A program made the position numbers and the translations under genes. A stretch of DNA of 6,593 nt from Thiomicrospira sp. UBA5634 (GTDB lineage: Bacteria > Pseudomonadota > Gammaproteobacteria > Thiomicrospirales > Thiomicrospiraceae), in NCBI GenBank assembly GCA_002421475.1, contig DIJW01000035.1, forward strand, positions 1 to 6,593, in the 5' to 3' direction. This document shows, one piece after another, positions 1 to 5,801 of this stretch (within the stretch, counting starts at the first letter, position 1; the number at the start of each line of letters is the position of its first letter). Under the pieces are notes generated by a model that had not been told where the DNA came from, did no database searches, and saw nothing but the letters and a program-made list of their open reading frames with translations.

Positions 1-2105
1 TTGACTATCTGCCCCGCTTTCACCACCGTATGCGGATCGCTGACAAACGTATTGGACAAATGCGAAATATGCACCAAGCCGTCTTGATGCACACCGACAT
101 CCACAAACGCGCCAAAATGGGTCACATTCGTGACCACGCCTTCCAGCACCAGGCCTGGTTCTAGGTCGCTTATTTCGGTAATGGCATCATTAAATTGTGC
201 AGTTTGAAAAGTCGGGCGCGGATCACGGCCGGGTTTTTCCAACTCGGCCAAAATATCACGCAAGGTCGGTAAACCAATGCTATCTGTGACAAAATCCTGA
301 ATTTTGATCTGCTTAATTAACTCGGTTTGGCCGATTAAATCGCCGACTTTTACTCCCAAACGCTGCGCCATTTGCTCGACAATCGCATAGGATTCAGGAT
401 GCACCGCCGATTGATCCAGCGGATGTTCGCCATGACGAATGCGCAAAAATCCGGCGCATTGTTCAAACGCTTTCGGCCCTAAACGCGGCACATCTTTTAG
501 CTGTTTACGGCTTTTAAACACGCCGTTTTGGTCACGCCAATCGACAATATTTTTCGCCAACACCGGCGACAAACCGGACACATAACTCAATAACGCGCTG
601 GATGCGGTATTGAGATCCACCCCGACCGAGTTCACGCAATCCTCCACCGTCGTTTGTAACGACTGCGCTAGCGCGGTTTGATTCACGTCGTGCTGATATT
701 GGCCGACGCCAATCGCTTTCGGGTCGATTTTAACCAGCTCCGCCAACGGGTCTTGCAAACGGCGGCCAATCGAAATCGCACCGCGAATGGTCACGTCCAA
801 CTTTGGAAACTCTTGTTGCGCAATATCCGACGCCGAATACACCGACGCACCCGCCTCCGACACCATCACTTTTTGCGTATTGCTGAGTTTAAAATCTTTT
901 AAGGTTTCCGCTACCAACTGCTCGGTTTCGCGCGAGGCGGTGCCATTACCAATACTCACCAACTCGACCTTATAGTCTTTAATCAATTTGGCCAGCACTT
1001 GTTTGCTTTGATCCCACTGATTTTGAGGCGCGTGCGGATAAATAACACCTTGATTTAAAAACTTGCCGGTGTGATCGACCACCGCCAGTTTAACCCCGGT
1101 GCGATAACCTGGATCAAGCGCCAAGGTGACTTTCGCACCCGCCGGAGCGGCGAGTAACAAGTCTTTTAAATTATGCGCAAATACATCAATCGCCACCTGT
1201 TCGGCGCTTTCGCGTAAGCGACTAAACAATTCAGTTTCTAACGACTTGGCCAGCTTTAAGCGCCAGGCCTGGTGGATGATTTGGCTAAAAAAGGTTTGGC
1301 TCAGCAAACGCTCAAATTGCAGCTGATGAAACGCCTGAATCCGCGCTAAAAACGGATGCGTCGCCGATGATTCAACATCCGGCAAATCGAGTTTTAAACG
1401 CAACACCCCGGCTTGCTCACCGCGAAATAACGCCAAGGCACGGTGCGATGGAATCTTATGAATCGGCTCGACATACTCATAATAATCCTTAAACTTCTCA
1501 CCTTCATCCACCGCGCCTGACACCAACTGGCTAGTCACCACACCTTGCTTCCACAGGGTTTCGCGCAGTTCCGCCACCAGGCCTGGTGCTTGCGAAAGTT
1601 GTTCGACCAAAATATCCTGCGCACCGCTTAACGCCGCTTCGGCGGTTTCGATACCTTTTTCGGCATTGATATACGCTTGCGCCTCAACAAGCGGATCAAG
1701 CTTAGGATTCGCCAGTAACGCCTGCGCCAACGGGTCTAAGCCCGCCTCTTTGGCTTTTAACGCCTTTGAGTTGCGCGTGAGTTTATAAGGCCGATAAATA
1801 TCTTCCAGCTCGGTTTTGCTAAAGGTCGCTTCCACCGCGGCTTGCAACTCCGGGGTGAGTTTTTGTTGTGCTTCCAAGCTTTTGAGAATGGTTTGTTTGC
1901 GCTCTTGCAGACTGGTTAAATACGCCAAGCGAATTTCCAACTGGCGCAGTTGATTATCTTCCAAACCCTGCGTCACTTCTTTACGATAACGCGCAATAAA
2001 CGGCACCGTTGCGCCCTCGTTTAGCAACGCAATCGCCGCCGCCACTTGATTAGGTTTGACGTTTAACTCATCTGCAATAATCTGCGCAAAATTCAAATTG
2101 TCCAT
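1..2105 (-). CDS. tex: Tex, S1-domain RNA-binding transcription accessory protein (3' end cut by window)
   Basis: The first 701 codons of a Tex/YhgF-family protein are visible; the family is usually about 770-785 residues, so roughly the last 70-80 are missing beyond position 1. Tex is a cytoplasmic nucleic-acid-binding protein linked to transcription and RNA metabolism; its exact molecular role is poorly defined. Domains seen in order: an N-terminal helical Tex_N region (about 1-190, with VPFIARYRKE near the start), a YqgF/RNase H-like domain opening at about residue 329 with LALDPGYRTG, a helix-hairpin-helix region (about 490-560, with VGVDLNTAS, SGLSPVLAKNIV and RLGPKAFEQCAGFLRI), and an S1 domain from about 648 with FGAFVDVG and DGLVHISHLS. 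No internal stop or frameshift was found. The ATG at 2105 is preceded by AAGAGAGAAAC, a modest ribosome-binding site, and an AT-rich TATAAATAAT lies just upstream at about 2117-2126. Three copies of a CCAGGCCTGG palindrome sit inside the gene. The family call is very secure. Confidence 0.97.
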   Translation of the reverse strand, partial: MDNLNFAQIIADELNVKPNQVAAAIALLNEGATVPFIARYRKEVTQGLEDNQLRQLEIRLAYLTSLQERKQTILKSLEAQQKLTPELQAAVEATFSKTELEDIYRPYKLTRNSKALKAKEAGLDPLAQALLANPKLDPLVEAQAYINAEKGIETAEAALSGAQDILVEQLSQAPGLVAELRETLWKQGVVTSQLVSGAVDEGEKFKDYYEYVEPIHKIPSHRALALFRGEQAGVLRLKLDLPDVESSATHPFLARIQAFHQLQFERLLSQTFFSQIIHQAWRLKLAKSLETELFSRLRESAEQVAIDVFAHNLKDLLLAAPAGAKVTLALDPGYRTGVKLAVVDHTGKFLNQGVIYPHAPQNQWDQSKQVLAKLIKDYKVELVSIGNGTASRETEQLVAETLKDFKLSNTQKVMVSEAGASVYSASDIAQQEFPKLDVTIRGAISIGRRLQDPLAELVKIDPKAIGVGQYQHDVNQTALAQSLQTTVEDCVNSVGVDLNTASSALLSYVSGLSPVLAKNIVDWRDQNGVFKSRKQLKDVPRLGPKAFEQCAGFLRIRHGEHPLDQSAVHPESYAIVEQMAQRLGVKVGDLIGQTELIKQIKIQDFVTDSIGLPTLRDILAELEKPGRDPRPTFQTAQFNDAITEISDLEPGLVLEGVVTNVTHFGAFVDVGVHQDGLVHISHLSNTFVSDPHTVVKAGQIV
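148..159. repeat. Copy 1 of CCAGGCCTGG palindromic word (in tex)
   Basis: A perfect 12-bp palindrome ACCAGGCCTGGT inside tex, read in the frame that gives P-G-L-V (EPGLVLEG, at the start of the S1 domain). It contains two CCWGG sites back to back. It is one of four such words in the window. Confidence 0.85.
1263..1272. repeat. Copy 2 of CCAGGCCTGG palindromic word (in tex)
   Basis: A perfect 10-bp palindrome CCAGGCCTGG inside tex, flanked by G and T so it does not extend to 12 bp. It is read in the frame that gives Q-A-W (IHQAWR), different from copies 1 and 3. The following GTGGAT is shared with copy 4. Confidence 0.85.
1575..1588. repeat. Copy 3 of CCAGGCCTGG palindromic word (in tex)
   Basis: The longest copy, a perfect 14-bp palindrome CACCAGGCCTGGTG inside tex, read in the P-G-L-V frame (APGLVAEL). 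The surrounding protein is otherwise unlike that at copy 1. Confidence 0.85.
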
Positions 2106-2146
2106 GTTTCTCTCTTATTATTTATATTCACCACTGAGTCACGAAA

Positions 2147-2281
2147 ACACGAAGATTCTCGTGATATTCCCCCTCCCTTAATGGGAGGGGGTTAGGGGAC
2201 GGGTGGAGTTTGTTTAATTAACACCAGCTCTCCCTCCCCAACCCCTCCCGCTGGGAGGGGCGCTGAAAAAAATCTTCGTGT
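2147..2281. repeat. Nested palindromic intergenic element (REP/BIME- or MITE-like)
   Basis: This element fills most of the 190-nt gap between the YigZ-like gene and tex. Perfect 11-bp terminal inverted repeats, ACACGAAGATT (2147-2157) and AATCTTCGTGT (2271-2281), enclose two G/C-rich hairpins. Hairpin 1 has a 9-bp stem, CCCCCTCCC/GGGAGGGGG (2169-2177 and 2183-2191, loop TTAAT). Hairpin 2 has an 8-bp stem, CCCCTCCC/GGGAGGGG (2242-2249 and 2253-2260, loop GCT). The two are inverted copies: GGGAGGGGGTTAGGGG at 2183-2198 matches the reverse complement of CCCCAACCCCTCCC at 2236-2249 apart from a small gap. The whole element could therefore fold as one long stem or as two hairpins. Similar C-rich hairpin repeats are scattered between genes in many proteobacteria. 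No transposase and no clear target-site duplication was seen. It does not look like a simple intrinsic terminator, because no T-run follows either hairpin on the minus strand. Confidence 0.8.
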
Positions 2282-2295
2282 CCTTAGAACTTCAC

Positions 2296-2889
2296 TTAAT
2301 CCAAAACTTTTATCTTTCGATTGGCTAAAAACGCTTTAAATTCGGTTTCGCCGGCCACCGGCAATTCAACTTGTAGCGTGACTTGCTCTGCGTATTCGGT
2401 GTTTAACATCGCACCATTCAGCAATTCAAGCTGATGGCGAATGAGTTGTTCATCGGCAAAACCACATTCCAGTTGCAAGGTCACTTTGGCTTCAAAGGTT
2501 TTGATCGGCAAGGTTTCCATCACCGCTTGTGCGGCTTGACCATAAGCGCGCGTTAAGCCGCCCGCGCCAAGTTTAATCCCACCGAAATAACGCACCACCA
2601 CCAGCATCACATCGCCAATACCTTTATGTTGCAGCACGTTCAAAATCGGTTTGCCTGCGGTGCCGGACGGTTCGCCGTCATCACCCATGCCGGCATTCGA
2701 AGCGCACAGCGGATCACCGAGCAAATACGCCCAACAATGATGGCGTGCATCAGGATAGGCCGCCTTCAACTCATCCAGCATCGCCATCGCCTGCGCGCGA
2801 GTTTCGACAAAGTCGGCATAAGCGATAAAACGGCTTTTTTTAATTTCAATTTCCGCGCGGGTACGCTCGGCAGGAATCGGATAACTCAT
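2296..2889 (-). CDS. yigZ: YigZ / IMPACT-family (UPF0029) protein
   Basis: This encodes a 197-residue cytoplasmic protein of the YigZ/IMPACT family, the usual size for bacterial members. The IMPACT domain fills the N-terminal two thirds: KKSRF (17-21), ARHHCWAY (48-55), DDGEPSGTAGKPIL (70-83), and the family signature VVRYFGGIKLGAGGL with TRAY (98-116). The last 70 or so residues match the small C-terminal domain of the family. Eukaryotic IMPACT regulates the kinase GCN2; the bacterial role is unresolved, with ribosome or nucleic-acid association suggested. The ATG at 2889, giving MSYPIPAERT, is preferred because it matches the family's short N-terminus; the frame also allows a GTG at 2898, which would add MLL. 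The ribosome-binding site is weak for either (GAG about 8 nt before the ATG). The gene is 60 nt downstream of mobA and may have its own promoter, so it is probably not functionally part of the cofactor block. Confidence 0.95.
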   Translation of the reverse strand: MSYPIPAERTRAEIEIKKSRFIAYADFVETRAQAMAMLDELKAAYPDARHHCWAYLLGDPLCASNAGMGDDGEPSGTAGKPILNVLQHKGIGDVMLVVVRYFGGIKLGAGGLTRAYGQAAQAVMETLPIKTFEAKVTLQLECGFADEQLIRHQLELLNGAMLNTEYAEQVTLQVELPVAGETEFKAFLANRKIKVLD

Positions 2890-2917
2890 CAACAACACTC
2901 GGCTTTAACAGGCGCAT

Positions 2918-2946
2918 AGCGTAAGCGATTGAGTCGGTGCGGTCAA
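2918..2946 (-). promoter_or_regulatory. Candidate sigma70-type promoter for the YigZ-like gene
   Basis: On the minus strand TTGACC (2946-2941, five of six matches to the -35 consensus) is followed by a 17-nt spacer and TACGCT (2923-2918, which keeps the conserved T, A and final T of the -10 box). Transcription would start near 2911, leaving a leader of about 20 nt before the ATG at 2889. The -35 box lies just past the mobA stop codon. The spacing is ideal but the -10 match is poor, so this is a sequence-based guess. Confidence 0.35.
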
Positions 2947-2952
2947 CGCTTA
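2922..2952 (-). terminator. Weak hairpin at the end of mobA
   Basis: TAAGCG (2922-2927) pairs with CGCTTA (2947-2952), and after a one-base bulge TTGA (2929-2932) pairs with TCAA (2943-2946), closing a 10-nt loop. The stem includes the mobA stop codon. On the minus strand no T-run follows, so intrinsic termination is unlikely; it could be a 3'-end stabilising hairpin or chance. It also overlaps the candidate promoter. Confidence 0.25.
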
Positions 2953-3567
2953 ACAGCGCTGTGCAGGTGAGTTAGCTAAGCTTGAACCTTCAAGCTGATG
3001 AGGGTAGTTGAGATTGGTAAATTCGACATCGTTGGCAGAAAAGTCAACCTTTTGAAAGGATTGTTGTGCCAGCCAACCCTTAATTGAGCGCTGTCCCCTT
3101 TTCAGATAGTCATTCAGGTTAGGCAGTTGATTGGAATCTATGAGCAGCTGAGTATAGTGAAGCTGATCCGCGATCATCGCCACCGCTAACTCCGCCGTAA
3201 TTTGGGTCATTTTCTGCACGTAGTCGGCTGGAATCTTCGGCACATCTACCGGCCAACTGAGCCAGCGTTTAGCCATACCGCTAGCCAAGGCTTTTTTAAT
3301 CCCCATAAGTGGGCCGCCATAATTAGACCGATTATGACTTGGCTCATCAGTAAACACCGGCAGGTTAAAGGTTTCATAAGCCTTTAAGTTACGATTAGCA
3401 CTGATCATAATCGGGCCATTAAATTGTGATTGAAGTTGAGCTACAACTCGTTGAATCAGAGGCTGTCCCTTATACATTAACCAACCTTTATCTAAGCCGT
3501 TCATGCGTTGACCTTGGCCACCGGCCAAAATCACGATACCCAATTCAGCTGGTTTTTTGTTAGACAT
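2950..3567 (-). CDS. mobA: MobA, molybdenum cofactor guanylyltransferase
   Basis: MobA transfers GMP from GTP to Mo-molybdopterin, producing the MGD cofactor of the DMSO-reductase family, which includes nitrate reductases. The product is 205 residues (E. coli MobA is about 194). It has the nucleotidyltransferase loop LAGGQGQRM (14-22) and DKG (26-28), NRN (58-60), GPLMGI (85-90), the metal-binding aspartate region PVDVP (106-110), and the family's C-terminal FTNLNYPHQL (183-192). The second glycine of the usual RMGG is N-G here (RMNG), a mild variation. The ATG at 3567 is chosen: it gives the normal N-terminus a few residues before the loop and begins 4 nt after the moeA stop. An earlier in-frame start at 3627 would overlap moeA by over 50 nt and add 20 residues that look like non-coding shadow. 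No good ribosome-binding site is visible, so translation is probably coupled to moeA. Confidence 0.94.
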   Translation of the reverse strand: MSNKKPAELGIVILAGGQGQRMNGLDKGWLMYKGQPLIQRVVAQLQSQFNGPIMISANRNLKAYETFNLPVFTDEPSHNRSNYGGPLMGIKKALASGMAKRWLSWPVDVPKIPADYVQKMTQITAELAVAMIADQLHYTQLLIDSNQLPNLNDYLKRGQRSIKGWLAQQSFQKVDFSANDVEFTNLNYPHQLEGSSLANSPAQRC

Positions 3568-3571
3568 ATCG

Positions 3572-4828
3572 TTACAAACCCAATTGATCAAACACAATAA
3601 ATTTGACGTAATCACCCGGTTTAACATTTTGTCCTGCGTTGAGTTGCACCCAACCGTCTGCTTCGCTCAAACTTAACAAGTGACTTGAACCTTGTTGATC
3701 CTGCAACTGCAAACGAATTTGTCCGGCAACCAAACAACGCGAAACCAATAACCAATGCATTTTGTTATCCGTTTTAAACCAACTAAAGTCCGCCGGGTAT
3801 TCGCAATAAGGTAATTCAATCGCGGAGTCATCCGCCGCTAATAAGCGATAAATAACCCGACGACCAAATAACAACATTGACACTAATGCCGCAACCGGAT
3901 TGCCCGGTAAGGCTAACAACCAGGCCTGGTGGATTTTGGCTAAGGATAAAGGTTTAGCCGGCTTCATTTGCACATGCCAATGATATGACTGACCAAGTCG
4001 GGGCAAAAGTTGTCGAATATAATCACGCGAGCCAACGGACGACCCGCCGGTGGTTAAAATCAAGTCATACTGTTCAGCATAATCCATTAAGGCTTGTTGG
4101 AGCTGCAGCGGATCATCCGCCAAACATTGCGTGTCACAACTCAAACCAAATACCGATTGAATATAAGCCGTTAAACCATAACGATTGGCATTATAGGTTT
4201 TGCCTTGGCTATGCGGTTCACCCGGTTCAATCACTTCATTACCGGTGTTTAACAACAGGATTTTTAAATCGGTTTTGACTGAAACTTGATGGATGCCGAC
4301 TGATGCCAATAACGCCAAATGTCTGGGTTTAAGGCGTTCGCCTGCTTTAATAAGTAACCGGCCTTTTGCCAAATCAGAACCGATTTGTTTAACATGCGCG
4401 CCTTGTTGAACACTCGCCGCATGCTTTAACACGCCACGTTCAATCAGCGCATTTTCCTGCGTGATCACGGTATCGGCATTGTGCGGTAACAAAGCGCCGG
4501 TACTGATACGACAGGCGCTATTTTGAGGCAAGGTTTGATGTGGCGCGCCTGCCCCGCAAGCACCGTCTAGGATTAAATCGGTTGTAGTTTGCGCTTGTTG
4601 CCAATTAAACGCATAACCATCCATTGCGCTAATCGGCGCCGTCGGCCAATCCATCGGTGCATAAACGGCTTGTGCGGTTATTTTATGCAAGGCTTTTTCT
4701 AAGCTTAATAAACGCTTGTTTTTATGGGGGGTGATTAAAGAGTCGAGTTGTTTAAGCAATGCCTCATAACCGATTTCAACCGTATTGCTACGCATAGGCT
4801 TTAAGGATGTGAATTCAGCTAACCACAT
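3572..4828 (-). CDS. moeA: MoeA, molybdopterin molybdenumtransferase
   Basis: MoeA inserts molybdate into adenylylated molybdopterin to make the active Mo-cofactor, the step before MobA. The 418-residue length matches the family (E. coli 411). Conserved blocks appear in the right order: AMDGYA (68-73), ISTGALLPHNADTVI (108-122), GSDLAKG (150-156, carrying the aspartate of the usual GED motif), LNTGNEV (193-199), YNANR (212-216), the MPT-binding loop TTGGSSVGSRDY (259-270), KPAKP (289-293) and LPGNP (307-311), then a C-terminal beta domain. The ATG at 4828 overlaps the upstream TrpD2-like gene by 14 nt; a second in-frame ATG at 4795 (MRSNTVEIG) would still keep all conserved parts and cannot be excluded. 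Neither has a strong ribosome-binding site, which again suggests translational coupling. A CCAGGCCTGG palindrome lies in the codons for QAW just before LPGNP. Confidence 0.96.
   Translation of the reverse strand: MWLAEFTSLKPMRSNTVEIGYEALLKQLDSLITPHKNKRLLSLEKALHKITAQAVYAPMDWPTAPISAMDGYAFNWQQAQTTTDLILDGACGAGAPHQTLPQNSACRISTGALLPHNADTVITQENALIERGVLKHAASVQQGAHVKQIGSDLAKGRLLIKAGERLKPRHLALLASVGIHQVSVKTDLKILLLNTGNEVIEPGEPHSQGKTYNANRYGLTAYIQSVFGLSCDTQCLADDPLQLQQALMDYAEQYDLILTTGGSSVGSRDYIRQLLPRLGQSYHWHVQMKPAKPLSLAKIHQAWLLALPGNPVAALVSMLLFGRRVIYRLLAADDSAIELPYCEYPADFSWFKTDNKMHWLLVSRCLVAGQIRLQLQDQQGSSHLLSLSEADGWVQLNAGQNVKPGDYVKFIVFDQLGL
3919..3930. repeat. Copy 4 of CCAGGCCTGG palindromic word (in moeA)
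   Basis: A perfect 12-bp palindrome ACCAGGCCTGGT in moeA, read in the Q-A-W frame (IHQAWLLALPGNP). The same stretch of MoeA appears to have no insertion compared with E. coli MoeA as remembered, so the word seems to have arisen by substitutions in place. Confidence 0.85.
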
Positions 4829-5801
4829 GACGATTCTGCCAAAGTTGCTGGGCTTCGTTTAACGCACTCGCATAATCTAGGTTTTTTAGTCCTTGCAAAG
4901 CGACACAAGTGGTGGCGATCACCGCCCCCTCACCGTAAATATCTTGGCGTTTACCCTGCCATAACGCCAATAACTCCGCTAAAGTCCACTTGTCAGGACG
5001 TTCTTGACGTGGAATCAATCCAACTTGTGTTTGCTCAAAAACTTGCGTGTTACGCAAACTATAAATATAACTCAAGGCATCGGGGCGCATCTCTGCTTCA
5101 CCTCCCTCGCCTTTAAACACCACATTCGTGGCATAACCTAAGGCTTGCGCGGTTTGCAGATGTAATTGCTCAACTCCTTTGTGAAAAATGCCTTGTACCG
5201 CCATCGGCGCATTTAACGGATTCAGCAATTTCACCGCGGTGTTAAACACGGTGCGCACACCGATTTCTTCTTTTAAATGCAAAATATCGCGCAGTTTGGA
5301 TGCAAAGTTAGTTAAGGGCAAATAAACCAACGTGCCGGGCTCAGCTAACATGGCGCGCGCCTGTGAAATGGAAATCGCCTGCGGAATATCCAATGCAAAC
5401 AAAAAGTGTTCGGCATACTGTCGATCCGCAAATTGCCCTTGATCACCATGCAATAACACGCCAAATCCGGCTTGTGCCAACAACTTTAAACTCAGCAGAT
5501 AATAAGGCGGGTAACGCCATTTGCCCGCATAAGCCGCCCAATCCAAATGCAATCCTGTCGGGCAGGCCTGTTTATCTAACCCAAAACGTTGACGTGTTCC
5601 TTTAACAAACCCAATCAGTTCGTCGGGTGTTTCGCCATTCGCTCGCATCAGCAGTAAAAATGCACCCAATTGTTTTTCCGTGACCTGACCATCTAAAATC
5701 ATTGCTAAAGCGGCCTGCGCTTCATCTTGGGTTAAAGCACGGCGCGTTTTTGGCCCCTTACCAAGAATGCGCAAATAAGTCGCAAAGAGATGATCAGCCA
5801 T
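4815..5801 (-). CDS. TrpD2/YbiB-like protein (anthranilate phosphoribosyltransferase fold, role unknown)
   Basis: This encodes 328 residues with the fold signature of the TrpD / glycosyltransferase family 3 group, but closest in character to E. coli YbiB (TrpD2) rather than true TrpD. The N-terminal helical domain shows ALTQDEAQAAL (22-32), DGQVTEKQLGAFLLLMRANGET (37-58), and ELIGFVKGTR (61-70). The central part keeps VRTVFNTAVKLLNPL (182-196) and KGEGGEAEMRPD (230-241). The PRPP-binding GTGGD loop of TrpD is not present; the equivalent place reads YAGKWRYPP (91-99), so tryptophan synthesis is unlikely. E. coli YbiB is reported to bind nucleic acids and to be under LexA control; whether that applies here is unknown. 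The start at 5801 is fixed by an outstanding ribosome-binding site inside the end of cysG; a longer frame from 5831 would place that site inside the coding region. It overlaps cysG by 8 nt and moeA by 14 nt, so it belongs to the cofactor operon. Confidence 0.88.
   Translation of the reverse strand: MADHLFATYLRILGKGPKTRRALTQDEAQAALAMILDGQVTEKQLGAFLLLMRANGETPDELIGFVKGTRQRFGLDKQACPTGLHLDWAAYAGKWRYPPYYLLSLKLLAQAGFGVLLHGDQGQFADRQYAEHFLFALDIPQAISISQARAMLAEPGTLVYLPLTNFASKLRDILHLKEEIGVRTVFNTAVKLLNPLNAPMAVQGIFHKGVEQLHLQTAQALGYATNVVFKGEGGEAEMRPDALSYIYSLRNTQVFEQTQVGLIPRQERPDKWTLAELLALWQGKRQDIYGEGAVIATTCVALQGLKNLDYASALNEAQQLWQNRHVVS
5563..5570. repeat. Partial copy of the palindromic word (in TrpD2-like gene)
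   Basis: The 8-bp core CAGGCCTG occurs here without the outer C/G pair (flanks G and T). It may be a decayed copy or a chance match; an 8-bp core alone is weak evidence. Confidence 0.4.

Noticed and set aside
678..1326. Short plus-strand open frames inside tex
   Set aside because: They lie opposite the continuous Tex frame, have no recognisable domain or ribosome-binding site, and their residue composition (many R, N and H) is typical of antisense shadows.
2169..2260. C-rich hairpins as an intrinsic terminator of yigZ
   Set aside because: On the minus strand no T-run follows either stem; the T7 tract at 2266-2272 comes before the hairpins in the direction of transcription.
2127..2295. TTCAC on both sides of the intergenic element as a target-site duplication
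   Set aside because: The two copies are only 5 bp and do not abut the terminal inverted repeats, so chance is the simpler explanation.
3568..3627. Longer mobA start at 3627
   Set aside because: The extra 20 residues overlap the end of moeA and do not resemble a MobA N-terminus; the ATG at 3567 gives a normal length and a 4-nt gap.
5353..5362. GGCGCGCGCC palindrome in the TrpD2-like gene
   Set aside because: A single occurrence that encodes ordinary Ala-Arg-Ala codons; nothing else suggests a function.
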